Positions 37,678-48,930 of a stretch of DNA of 64,000 nucleotides are shown here, in pieces. The notes beneath the pieces were generated by a model. The model was not told where the DNA came from, made no database searches, and worked only from the letters and a program-made list of their open reading frames with translations. The translations under genes and the position numbers were made by a program. This DNA is from Chlorokybus atmophyticus (Eukaryota; Streptophyta; Chlorokybophyceae; Chlorokybales; Chlorokybaceae). Within the stretch, counting starts at the first letter, position 1; each line of letters begins with the position of its first letter. The DNA lies in assembly GCA_009103225.1 (NCBI GenBank), contig RHPI01000017.1:27543-91542 (forward strand), given 5' to 3'.

Positions 37678-39734
37678 TCACACTACATCTACAACTTCAA
37701 GACTAGAACCATTCCGCTCCTGAATGCACACGCGGTTGGCATACAACGCAGACCTGCGCATGGCTGTTTCCGCCTCCTCAACATTGGGTTGCTGAATAGA
37801 ACAAATAACAGCACCATCCTTTGTACGACTCAACCAGCGCACTTTACCTGTCGCGCCATTGCACACCAGCCATGTCTTAACCGTACCGACATTGTCTTGC
37901 CAACCATGGAGTTCTCGACCAAGCGAATACAACACCATATGTCCACTAGTTCTACAAGCATGTTTATTGTATTGGGTACTGCCATAGGCATCGGGTTCAG
38001 TGATGCATGTTGCACTGTTCACCTCAGAGCGCTGCACGGACCTGGACCATAACTTAAAGTGGCTTACGATAGAGTTTAGTATAGGCCCTCTGCGTATCTC
38101 TTTAATCACAGCCAAAGCCATGGGGAGCAGCGCCAACTCGCCCCGACGCAAATCAGTGACTTCAAGAACACATTGTTCCGTTGTGGTGTTGAAGACTCTT
38201 ACACCATCTTTGTAGATTGTGCCTACCTCAACATCAGCTGCGTTCAGCGCGACAGATGGCTTGCGGTAGCCAAGTGGTTTCAATCCTTGAACACGCAGTG
38301 GCACCACCTTGTATTGGTTCAAGTCTCTCCTCCACACCCGGAGTTGACTGTTGGGAGAATCCCAGAACACTACTGTGTCGCCATGGACAGCCAGCGGTTC
38401 CTCATGCATGGCAATGCTTTCTACACGAGCAGCACGCTCGATGTCCCACACCTCCAAACGGTAACCTATGTTGACCCTTGCCCGTACAACGGACACATTC
38501 ACAAACAGCAGCTCCCCACTCCAGTACAGGCGGGTCCGACCAGGTGTTTCAAGGTCGTCATTAGGGATTGTCCCACACGGAATGCTTGAACAGCTGTCAT
38601 CCAATAGGTTCCACACATGCAGCTCCCGCTCGCCACCCCGACCCCAGCAGGCCGACACCACGCGATCAGTGCCACAGAAACACACGTCCAAAATATTTTT
38701 GTCTCCAATCCGTCGTGGCAGCAGAGTACAATTGTCTGTTGGGTGATGTGTGCGCTGCTGCACATTGTCACCAGGTGATGAATGCGCAGCAATGAAGACT
38801 GTGCGCCAATCAGCAAGCCAGCCGGGATTTTGTCGCTGTCTCTCAGCATAAACGGGGTACTCTTTTTCGCAGAACTTCCGCCAGAGGTTGTCCTGTGCCT
38901 TGGATGTTGCCCTCCAGTGCCTAGCACGCCATAAGGTATGAAAAGCATGAATAACTGCATGATCAAGTTAATGAGTAAATGAATCAACAAATGTCTGTTT
39001 GCTGAATTGATACGTTGTTGCGCAAATATGCAGTGTTGGCAAGTTTGCACACACTCAGAGATTGCTGGAACTTGCAGTAGAAAGGCCTGGTCTTTCATTG
39101 TAGGGTGCCAGTGCTAAACAGAACATGAGAGCTATACGCCGACAAATGCATAAGTTGAAAACAACACCAAGAGGGCAGTCTCATTCATGATGTTTGTGGC
39201 TGGTTTCATTGTGCAGGGCCTGCAGCGGACTGAGCGTGCTGCCAGTATAGATCGTTGCAACAGCAAGCAGCTCATGCCAGCTCGCAATGCATGCTGTGAA
39301 TAACTTGGAGCTTAAAAGCAGTCGTTGTCCCACAGCCCACAAACGAGCTACAAAGGCAAACACACACCACTCTTATGAACAAACCATGTAGCTGTCATGA
39401 CGCAACTGGACCAGTACGTGCGAATTGAAACCCAACCCAGCATACCGCATCTCTTGTGTTCCAGCAGTCAAGTCACCAGTCAAGCTGAGGGATTAACAAC
39501 CAATGCACACAGACCGCTGACAGCAAGTAGTAGAATACAACTAACCAACTCTGTGTGCAGCAGCACGAGCAATCGCGCTCTCTGTCTCACCAAACCGCTA
39601 GGGCAAGTCAGCAAGGACTGCCTTCGTGCCATTGCTGCTGCTGCTTACCGACATACAGCAGACGCCGCGACAGCTGCCTTCCACCCAGCAAGCTCCAGCG
39701 CTGACTCCAGAAAGTCGGCGTCCAGCTCACCCAT
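37678..39734 (-). CDS. F-box protein with WD/propeller-like repeats
   Basis: Exon 1, 39734-39649, starts MGELDADFLESALELAG and ends SAVC. A 728-nt GT-AG intron joins in phase to exon 2, 38920-37678 (HWRATSKAQDNLWRKFC). The total is 442 aa plus TGA. Residues about 3-50 fit an F-box (SAVCRHWRA, DNLWRKFC), which in known proteins binds SKP1 and brings targets to an SCF ubiquitin ligase. Residues about 75-430 contain repeated blade-like segments such as ELHVWNLLDD, RLEVWDIERAARV, LRVWRRDL and GKVRWLSRT, consistent with a beta-propeller that would bind the target. The frame is clean. A decayed tandem copy lies at 40,880-42,125. The target is unknown. Confidence 0.8.
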
Positions 39735-40879
39735 GTCGCCGCCCACTCCGCCCTCTATCGCCGTCGGCTGCAAAACAGCACGCTAATTTCGCAGGCTTGA
39801 GTTTGCCACCCTGTGAAGTCAAGGTTGTCACATCATTTCATGTAAACGGAGCTTACTAAGCTGATGCCCCAGCAATGCAGCACAAGGGTGTCGTCGTTAT
39901 TGTCGTCGTTGATGTCGTTGTGGAGCTGTGCAGCTAAAGGAATCACTCGCAGCCACATGCACAAGGTCTCCCTTTTAGAGCTGCAGCTTAAACTACGTAC
40001 CACTGTCACAAGGTTGACAAATGGTTGGCATGCTGTTGCCTGCCAAAGGGAAAGCAAAGGCATGCTGCAATGCATGCTTGACACTGTCTGAATAAGAAGA
40101 ATACATTACACGGGTGCCAACTGGCGGTTGTGGTGTGCAGTGTCCAATGAATTGGGCAGAGCAGAAGCTTGCAGGCAGCAAGAAGAGGCACACAGGCAAC
40201 ACCCCCTGCAGCACTTTGACCGTTCTCCCGGCAGCGTTGTGTACCACACCTCCACTTACGGCTCCTCACAGCAGAGCTTGCGCTCAAGCTCAACCCAACT
40301 CCCGCTATCACAAGCCAATGCATATCCTCCTACCACCCAGCAGCTGGAGCGCAGCTGCTTGCTTGCTTGCTTGCCAACCCTCTTATGACAGGTAAGCACT
40401 GGCAGCAGTGCGAGCGGTGTGCGGTTGTGTAAACGGGTTGGTGTGCTGATCCACGAGGTGAGGATAACGGTGTTGCAAGCAATACCTGAGGCATCTTGCT
40501 TGTTGCATGGTGTACTTGTGCATGTCAGTGCGATAGGCCTGGCTGTCGACACTACATAAATATGGCTGCCACGTGAGGACCATGATACTGTTTGAATGTG
40601 GCTTGTCTTATGGCCACTTCTTCCATGTTATAGAGAATTGAATTGCTGGGCACCCGCTAGCTGCTTGTTGTTCAGCAGCTAGATAGCAAGCAGCGAGGTG
40701 CAACAAACACGCGCACCAACATGTTTACGCATGTATCCATGTTACACTTGAATGTAGTGAGGTTGGGTAAGCTTGTTGCCAGTGCCACACAACCAAGCCA
40801 CTTGATAGCCCACACAAGAAAATTGGTAGCTACTAACAATGACAACAACATTCCACCTGACAGCATGATACGCACATGG
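39735..40879. other. Spacer between tandem F-box copies
   Basis: It holds the upstream region of the F-box gene. At 40,390-40,660 lies the second copy of the flank seen at 37,140-37,400. Short plus-strand frames have no domain. Confidence 0.5.
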
Positions 40880-42125
40880 GTACCCCTTCATCACCCTACA
40901 TCTGTCACTGAAAGGCTCGGAACAAAGCCATCCCAATCATGTTTGCAGCATATGCAAACGCGGTTTGCATATGCTGCAAACATTTAGATTGCTATCTCCG
41001 CCTCCTTAGCATTAGGTTGTTGTGGTGAGAAGACAACATCACCATGCTTCGTGCGACTCAACCAGCGCACTTTACCTGTGGCACAATTGCACAATAGCCA
41101 CGTTTTTGCTAAAGTCCCGATCGTCGTTGCGATCAGCGAACTCTCGGCTCAGTGAACACAACAGCATGTGTCCATTAGTTCTACATACCGCTTTAGTGCC
41201 ATAAGCATCAAGCTCGGTCATGCATGTGGCACTATTCACGCCAAAACTTGATGTGAACGTGGACCACAACTAAAAACGACTGCGTGTCTGCCGATCGTCC
41301 GGCCACTCATCACTGTGCAAATCCTTAATCACAGCCAAAGCCATGGGGAGCAGCACCAACTCACCAAGTTGGTGTTACGAGATATGACCGAAGTTGCGAC
41401 TCGAAGAACGCACTCTTCGGTGGTGGTACCAAACATTCTTACACTATGGAGGGTAACCACCTTAATATCAGCTGCGTTCAGCATGATAAATGGCTTGGGG
41501 GATGGTGTAAAAATATGCTTTCACCGCTGGATGCAGTGGCAACATCTTGTGTACGTCCAGATCTAGCCTCCACAGCCGATTCTTATAATCCGTCTCATTC
41601 CAACACACAACTGTGTCGCCATATATAGCAAAAATAGTGTCCGTCATGGCGATGCTTCTTGCACGTGCAGCGCGCTCAATGTTCCACACCTCTAAACGTT
41701 TGCGCTTGGAACTAAATTGCCATAGCCGCTAACAGCAACTCCCCATTCTGGTAAAAGCGAGTCTTTGACGCTACTGGAAATACGTCCGCATCAAGCAATC
41801 TCCCATGCGCAATGCTCAAATGGGTGTCATGTAATAGGTTCCACACATGTAGCTCCCACTCCCCACGCACATGCGAGCATGCCGAAACCACCCGATGGCA
41901 CCGCAAAAATACACGTCAAGTACTTGTTTGTCTACGCACCCGTGCGGCAGCAAAGAACAGATTTTTGTCAGGTAGTGTTTGTGTTGTTGTCACCAGGCGA
42001 TGTACGCGCCAATCAACAAGCCAGCTGGGGTTTTGTTTCTGTCGCTCGGCGTATACGGAGTATGCTTGCTTAGAAAACTTGTGTCAGAGGTAATCTTGCT
42101 TTGATGTCGCCCTCCAGTGCCTAGC
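40880..42125 (-). pseudogene. Decayed tandem copy of the F-box/propeller gene
   Basis: The same protein blocks occur in the same order as in 37,678-38,920: HWRATSK near 42,110, VYAERQKQNPSWL, LEVWNIERAARARS, MALAVIKDL and FGVNSATCMTELDAYG. They are separated by many stops and frameshifts. Flanking DNA is also duplicated (42,300-42,540 matches 39,180-39,420), so a unit of over 2 kb was copied in tandem and this copy then decayed. Confidence 0.85.
40939..40983. repeat. Perfect 21-bp-arm hairpin in the F-box pseudogene
   Basis: Bases 40,939-40,959 and 40,963-40,983 are exact reverse complements around GCG. The intact paralogue has only a weak quasi-palindrome at the matching place (about 37,715-37,750), so the perfect hairpin arose in this copy. 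Confidence 0.9.
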
Positions 42126-42782
42126 GCACAACCAAGTGAGTCAATGATTAAATCAAATGACTGAAAGGTCGTACGTCCTGGTGCATGTACTGCGAAGTTT
42201 GCACACCCTGAGAATAATTGAATATGCTCATTTCAACTACAGATTGGCAGCTTGAAGTATAGAGAGCTATAAGCTGACAGCCGACCAACTTTACACAACA
42301 GAATGCATTAATTTCAAGTCCAGGTGGTCGTGGTCAAAGTAATGTGTGCATGGCCTGCAGTGGTTGAAGGTGTGCCCGTATAAAACCGGGAGAGCGATAA
42401 GCTCATGCAAGCAATGCATGCTGCAGACAACTTAGAGCTTGGTAGCAGTAAACAGATTCATCGTTGCAAACAAACGAGCTGAAACGCACACAAGGCTCTC
42501 ATGCATAAAGCACTAGGCTGCCATGTTGCGAGCAAACCAAGAAGATGTGTGCACATGTATGCCACCAAAGCAACATGACATCTCCTTTACTCCGGCCAGC
42601 ATGCCCATCACCAATCACGCTGAGGGTAAAACAATGCACTTGGAAATGCTAATAGCATATGTATGCAACTTTCGTCGCATGGCACAAAGTGTATAGCAGC
42701 ACAAACAGTCTCACCCACTGTCTTTTGTCGCAAAGTGTTACCCCTAACGGCCGATTGAATATAGAGGATGGTTGTGGGTCTG

Positions 42783-42826
42783 AGGATCCCCGGTAGACTG
42801 TCGTTGTTCAGTCTACCGGGGATCCT
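42783..42826. repeat. Perfect 18-bp-arm hairpin, 8-nt loop
   Basis: Bases 42,783-42,800 and 42,809-42,826 are exact reverse complements. It has no sequence in common with the other hairpins in the window. Confidence 0.9.
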
Positions 42827-42963
42827 GATACAGGGGCCTAAGCATAACGGCCGTCACCAGCAGTCGGCGACCATCTGCATCAAGGGACTGACTCCAACTG
42901 ACAAATACATGTATACCCATTCATCAAGCAAAAGGCACTTGATCTAATTGGCAAGTTATCAAC

Positions 42964-43075
42964 CGGTACCCAACAGGTAGGTACCGTCGACTGTACACTA
43001 ACTTATTGTGCCTGAGGTACCTTATAGTACCTGCTGTTACCGAATTGTAGCTTTAAAGGTACCTGTTGGGTACCG
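42964..43075. repeat. GGTACC-rich inverted repeat
   Basis: Bases 42,964-42,979 and 43,060-43,075 are exact 16-bp inverted repeats around 80 bases that contain more GGTACC/GTACC words. It looks like a very short palindromic insertion or MITE-like unit. Confidence 0.75.
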
Positions 43076-43189
43076 TTCAGTCATAACTAGATACCTCACG
43101 TGAACGTCGTCAACAATAGTAAATTAAATCATAAAGAAATCATAATACATATATTGCAAGTCATACTGGTGCTATGCTACAACATGAAT

Positions 43190-43194
43190 AACTT

Positions 43195-43252
<58 letters not shown>
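43190..43252. repeat. (TAC)n trinucleotide repeat
   Basis: About twenty uninterrupted ACT/TAC units; simple sequence repeat. Confidence 0.9.
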
Positions 43253-44445
43253 CTACCCCCACTCTAATATAAGGCCTTATACTAAGCCGCCGCTCTTGCG
43301 CACCACCTCCGCCGCCGCTCCTTGTCGATCGCCGCTTCCGTAAGCACAAGTTAATCACACCAGCGCCATGAACAGCAGCATACACATCAATACTTACATT
43401 GTAACAACTTACACACACATGCCGCCGCCGCCTGGCCTCACCTAGCCTGGCCTGGCCTGGCCGCCATGAGATCATAAAAAGCAATTAGCTTATATGCGCT
43501 GATGCGCACAACACAACGCTACAACACAGAGCATTGCTTACTTATAGTTGCCCGTTGCCGCCGCCACCGCCACTGCTGCCGTCGCTGCCACTGCACAACT
43601 CGCTCAACGGTTCTCCAGCGCTTGCTAAAAATCTCCTCCATGCAGCTGACCCCATTCGACGCTCACGCCTTCGCCTTTCTTCAATCCCGCCGGCTTTGCA
43701 CAGCGCTGCACTCTGGCAAGCAGCAACAACAAGGTCATAGCTGTTAAGGGGGCTATGCAACGCGGTTGTGGATTCATTGCCAGGAGAGACACCCTCGACA
43801 GCCTTATGAGCCTACCTATGTACTTATCAGGCTCTGCTACAGCATATGTCACTGCTCTGAAACATGATGATATTGATCAGCATCTTTGGGTACAACCGAT
43901 TTGGTGGTAGCTACCACCAGTCCACCACTCGTGTTGTTGTAGTTGTGTGCATTAATGATGCAATGAAGGCTCAATTGCTAGTACTCCATGCTTCCATACA
44001 AACTAGTTTAAACACGCATCTGTACGCATTAAAATCCACATGTTAAAGCACCTCACTCATGCTCTGGTTTGTCAAGCTAAGTTTGTTGAAGCTTTTGGAT
44101 CTGTGTCGCATTCCACAACAAGTGCAGCCTGAGAACATTATTACGGCGCAGGCCATGGTGGCGCGGTGCGAAAGCTTTCCCATTCGTGTGCTTGAGCCAG
44201 CATGTTGCTCTTGAAGACATATGCTGTATATTTTGTTGGTACTGTGATGTACTAGGTGGTTTTGCTGCGCTAGTAACTGACAGTTGACATGGCAATCAAG
44301 TGAAACTATTATTACATTTTGCGCGAGCAGCCTTGTGGATACTGATGTGTTGTATGCAACATTGCCAGCCTCACAGAGCACTTTTCCCACGTATGTGTTG
44401 CATGAGGTATGCACCTAGCCAACACACACGCTTTTTCACACTCAC

Positions 44446-44567
44446 CAGCTTGGTCAAGCGCTGCTCCGCTGCGACTTTGATCATGTCGACGGGTTTGCGC
44501 CCGGTGAGAAGCTCCAGCAGAGTCACTCCAAAGGCGTACACGTCCGAAGCCGTACGGTACTGGTCAT
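44446..44567 (-). pseudogene. Kinase C-lobe fragment cut off by the Kangaroo-like element
   Basis: On the minus strand this reads TASDVYAFGVTLLELLTG followed by RKPVDMI and ends at a GTGAGT donor. It is kinase subdomain IX of the RLK/Pelle type, with the invariant Asp in SDVYAFG. The open frame stops at the boundary of the mobile element, whose first repeat starts at 44,569. Its orientation and order match the kinase N-lobe of the receptor gene at 52,087-54,580. I infer one kinase gene split by the insertion. Confidence 0.75.
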
Positions 44568-44568
44568 T

Positions 44569-44814
44569 ACTCGTTGAGGCTGACTATTGGTCAGCTAGAT
44601 TAAAATAACAAACTGTTAACCATTTAATTAATACTAGTTGTTAACGCTAGGGTTAGTTGACACACACACGTGTCAACTTACTGTTCAGTCGCGGGTGGCC
44701 CAAGCGGTTATCCGCTGCTGCAAAGAAGCTGCCACAAAGTTGTCCGCATCCTGTCAGTTGCGGCCGTCACCTCAGCGGCGTCGCTGGCGGCGGCGCTGAC
44801 GGCCGAAAGTTCGG
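44569..44814 (+). repeat. Left split-direct-repeat unit A1
   Basis: It matches 50,350-50,536 and 50,930-51,116, sharing for example CGTTGAGGCTGACTATTGG. It carries about 70 extra bases (about 44,690-44,758) absent from the two right copies. Confidence 0.85.
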
Positions 44815-44839
44815 CTGAGAGTTTGGGGATAGGGGACGA

Positions 44840-46336
44840 TGCCGCCAAATAGGCGGGCCGCGGCTGCTGGCGGGCAGGGCGGCCGGAAGAGAAAGGCCGC
44901 TCAAGCTGCGCAGCCTGAGCAGGCCGCTGGAGGTAAAGAAGCGGCCGATGAGGGGCCGACCAGCGAGGCCAGCCCAAGGCGTGCGCGCAAGGCTACGCAG
45001 GCTACGCAGCCTGCTGCGCCGCTAGCTACACAGCCGCCGCCAGCGTCACGCGCGGACAAAAGGCACGACGCTGTGACGCTGGCTCAGAGCGTGACGCTGG
45101 AAGGCGCTGCACAGCCTTCAGCGCTCGCTGTGGAGCTGCCCAAGGTGCCACGGCTTCGGCGCAGCAGAGGGGAGACCTCCTCCTCTTCAGATGAGGAGGA
45201 GGAGGTGAACAAAAAGAAAACAGACAAGAAGAAGAACAAGAAGAGAAAGAAGAAGAAGGCGAAGACACTCACGTCATCCTCGTCTTCAACTTTCTTATCG
45301 TCATCCAGTTTTGATGAGGACAGCTCCGACTCTGGGGACAAACATACCAAGTACATCAAGCACACAGGCTTCATCAAGCGCATGTTCAGACAATCGGAGA
45401 CGTATGCTTTGTGGGAAGAGTATCGCACGCGCAACCTCTCCACAGGCGTAAAGGGCTGCTTCGAGGCAATCGGTCGCGCCCTCTTCACAGGTCCGCCAGT
45501 TGCGCAGTTGGTGTCTTTTCCGTATCAGATGCTGCTCACGCACGTGCACGGTAGTGTCGACTTTGCCACAGCCTTTGCGACCGGGGCACGGGGTATCATT
45601 AACGATGCCCGCATCGATCGCAAGCACAAGGAAGCCAAGGTCATCCGCCGCCTGACAAAGCTCGCCAACAGCTTCCAGGGCAAGGCAGCAATGCAGAAAG
45701 CCAAGACCTCCATTCCTCGGTAAGTCTATTGTTCATCTGAGAAGTTTGCTCATGAGAATGCACAATGTGTGCATGCAATCTGCGCAGCAGCTGCTCAACT
45801 ATAATGGTGCAATGTGCGCCTGTTCATAAACATGCACAATGTGTGCATGCAGTCTGCTCGGCAGCTGCTCAACTATAATGGTGCAATGCGCGCCTGTTAA
45901 TGAACATGCACAATGTGTGCATGCAGTCTGCTCAGCAGCTGCTCAATTGCTATGGTGCAATGCGCGCCTGTTCAATAACTTGCACAATGTGCGCATACAG
46001 CATGCACGCCGGTTGAAGCCAGATATACATGGTGCTACGCGCGCCTATACGTCAATATGCACATTGAGTGCATAACATACACACATCACTTGCAGTGTCA
46101 TGTCAATCGTGCAGTGCGCGCCGTTGACGCAATTGTGCGCATGTAGGCGCTCTGTCACAGAAGAGGGGAACACCCAATTCCGGCCACAGCGTGGTCGAGG
46201 TCGCGGTTACGGCCGTGGCGGTCGCGGAGGTTATGGTCGCGGAGGAGGCTACTATGCCCAGCAGGCAGCGCCCGCTCCACAGGATGTTGCCCTACTATGT
46301 GCCTGTGCAAGAGCAGCCACGCCTAGCCTTGCAGCA
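44840..46336 (+). CDS. Kangaroo-like ORF1, Gag-like protein with RGG box
   Basis: Exon 1, 44840-45719, starts MPPNRRAAAAGG. It is Ala-rich, then has an acidic Ser/Glu run and a Lys-rich block (KKKNKKRKKKK), followed by a folded-looking part (FIKRMFRQSETYALWEEY, HGSVDFATAFATGARG). The phase-2 donor CGGTAAGT joins exon 2, 46147-46336, which contains an RGG box (RGRGYGRGGRGGYGRGG) likely to bind RNA. The 427-nt intron holds a 74-bp tandem repeat. Both exons are open, so this ORF may still be intact. It probably coats element RNA, by analogy with other DIRS ORF1 proteins. Whether exon 2 is spliced on to the reverse transcriptase frame is not clear. Confidence 0.7.
45761..46056. repeat. Four tandem copies of a 74-bp unit in the ORF1 intron
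   Basis: Units begin at 45,761, 45,835, 45,909 and 45,983, a period of exactly 74. Each has CACAATGTGTGCATGC and GGTGCAATGCGCGCC. The last copy is more diverged. Confidence 0.9.
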
Positions 46337-46589
46337 GTGAGTGGTGCCACTAGTCACGCGCGAGTAGCGCATAAGCAATGCATGTCTGAAGGTGGCCATG
46401 TGTATCATAACAATGCGCAAGTGCGCATGTATGCATGTACGTGCGCATATGTGCGTGTCTGTGTGTCTCGATGATGATGTATCATAGTGTACATGACTCA
46501 GAGTGCGACTCTTGACTGTCGTTACAATACCTACAGGAATTACATGTCAAGTACATTGCAACTAGCTTCATGCTAAAGGTGCACCCTTG

Positions 46590-48930
46590 CACAGTATAAC
46601 CGAGTTGCATGTGCGCAGATGTAGCACATATGTCGAAGTTGTTGCTATTAGCGACATTGATGAGGATGATTGCATACAAGATGAGTGGGATCCTGCAATG
46701 CCAGCATTGGCAATAGACCCTTTGTCCCCACCAGAGGCATACATTGACGTCATTCCGCAAGTGAAACGCACTGTTGAAGTCATACCTGCTGAACAACAAT
46801 GCAGCGACATTCGCTCCGTATATGCGGAGCTGTCACAGGTGACAAATGGTTTGGAAGAATGTCCCACCTCAGCAATGCAATGGGCAGAGCAACTACGCGC
46901 AGACACTTTGGATGCGGACAACTTTGTGGCAGCTTCTTTGCAGCAGCGGATAACCGCTTGGGCCACCTGGTTGCAACTGACTATGCAAGGCAAGAAGAGC
47001 TTTGTGCTGGATTGGTTGCGTGACGGGTATCGCTTACAATGGGTAGGCACTCAAGCATCTGATACACGCAAGTGGGACAAAGTGCAAGCACTATTAAAGG
47101 CCGAAGGCTTTGGAGATAATGATATTACAGCCATGCTGTCACGCAATTCTCCAACACTAGTTGTGTTTCGAAATCGCAAGTCCGCTTCCATACATGGCAG
47201 TTATGTTGTCAGTGAATTGGCCAACTTGGTGAAAACAGGAGCAATTTCTGTTGTTGATGCAGTGATGTGGCAGTAGTCACTGGCATAGGCGTGGTGGAAC
47301 AAGAAAAGCGTTTGAGGCTCATTATGGATCTGAGATACATCAACCTCTTTTTGCGCCACATTCCCTTCAGCTATGAGCGGTTGCGCGATGTGTTGTTATA
47401 CACCAAGCGTCATTTCTGGCAAGTTACCGCAGATCTCAAGTCAGGCTATCATCATGTGCCCATTCACAAAGACAGTAAGCCTTACTTCCTCTGCGCTTTG
47501 CTGGGGTCACCTACAGGTGGAATGTGCTGCCGTTTGGCCTGAATCAAGCCTGCTGGCTGTTTACAACCTTGATGTCGACTGTGTTCACGCCTTTGCGGGC
47601 AATGGGTTTTCCCTGCCTTGCTTATATTGACGACATGCACTTCAGCCATTCCAATCGTTGGCATTTGTGTTGGCGCATTCGCCGCGTGCTGCGTCTTTTG
47701 AAGTTGCTTGGGATATTTGTCTCTGTGAAGAAAAGCCAATTGTGGCCAGAGCAAGTTGTGCAGTTGTTGGGTCTGCTGGTGGACACGATCACTGGCTCTT
47801 TTGTCATACCCGCCAACAAGCTGGCTAAGATATTGCAGTTAATGAAGGACATCGCGCACGCGCCTGTACTGACCAAGCGTCACTTGGCACGCATTGCTGG
47901 CAAACTCATTGCGTTGAAGCTCGCATTTGCACATGCAAGCATTTATGCTCGCCACCTGATGGGTCTGGCATTGGCCACAGATGCATGGGATGACAGCATC
48001 GGTGATTTGAGCGCCTTCAAACACTTTTGTGATTGGACGGCTGCGGGCTTGCAGACCTACAATGGCAATGCTTGGTGGAAGCCCCCTGTGCAGCTTGAGC
48101 TACATGTGGATGCATCCGGTACAATTGGTTGGGGGGCGACAGGACCTTGGCCTCGCATGGCAGGCAACTTCAAGCCTGAGCATATGACACTGCCTTCAGC
48201 AGTTAAGGAGGCACTAGCCTATGTGCAAGCATTTACAGAGGTTGCGCGCGCGTTTCATCTCCAGCACTGTACAGTGCGCATTATTGGCGATTGTCAACCA
48301 GCTATACAGCTGTTGAACAAGCTGTCTGCATCAGACCCTCAAGTGCTGCAGGCCTTACATCAATTGTGGTCCTTGTGCTGGGAGCGTGACATAGCGCTGA
48401 CATGTGTGTGGCGCTCTCGCGATGCACTGCGCAATGCGGACGCATTGTCCAAGTTTGTGGATAGAGGGGACTGGTGTCTAACAGCAGATGCAACTGCGCA
48501 TGTGCAGCAACATGTTGGACAACCGGCGTTGAATTGTTTTGCAGCCGATTGGAACAGCAAAACACCCGCTTATTTCAGCTACATACACATGCCTGGAAGT
48601 TTGGGAAATGCTCTAACTACAAATTGGCGTGACGTTCTTCAACGCTTGGGTGGCGGCTTTGTTTGGTGTCACCCGCCATTGGCTCTCCTGCATGAAGCCA
48701 TAGCATTATTGCAGTACTATCAGCTACCAGCTGTGGTGTTGGTGCCTGAATGGCACTCTGCTGTGTGGTGGCCAGTATTTCACAATTGGCAATTCAGTTA
48801 TAATGAGAGGTTGGGCTCAAGACCTGAGTGGTTTCAAAGGGGTGCGCGAGTACCCGCAAACAGCATCAACCCTGGACGCTACCCATACATTTGTGCTTTT
48901 GTGCACTGGGTAAGCGCACCTCTCATGTAG
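46590..48930 (+). CDS. Kangaroo-like reverse transcriptase, RNase H and MT-like region, frameshifted
   Basis: Three frames must be joined: one to about 47,270, one from there to about 47,505, and one from about 47,510 to 48,930. The first part is acidic (SDIDEDDCIQDEWD). The reverse transcriptase shows LRLIMDLRYIN, TADLKSGYHHVPIH, LPFGLNQACW and AYIDDMHF (catalytic DD near 47,629-47,634). RNase H shows LELHVDASGTIGWGA, then IIGDCQPAIQLLN and RNADALSKFVDR. The C-terminal part (FAADWNSKTPAYF, FVWCHPPLALL, VLVPEWHSAVWW) resembles the methyltransferase-like region of DIRS elements. The two shifts could be decay or sequencing error. The gene ends by overlapping the recombinase gene tail to tail (48,817-48,930). 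Confidence 0.85.

Larger units (their letters stand above)
42126..44445. other. Intergenic region with hairpins and a trinucleotide repeat
   Basis: It holds the hairpin 42,783-42,826, the GGTACC-rich inverted repeat 42,964-43,075, and the (TAC)n tract 43,190-43,252. GC-rich low-complexity blocks lie near 43,420-43,465 and 43,555-43,600. A minus-strand frame at 43,542-43,760 (AAWRRFLASAGEPL) is protein-like, but no gene can be built. The 3' exons of the broken kinase gene may lie here but were not recognised. Confidence 0.4.

Noticed and set aside
44690-44758. tRNA-like A box (GGCCCAAGCGGT) in the left repeat of the Kangaroo-like element
   Set aside because: No B box (GGTTCGANTCC type) follows at the right distance and no cloverleaf could be built.
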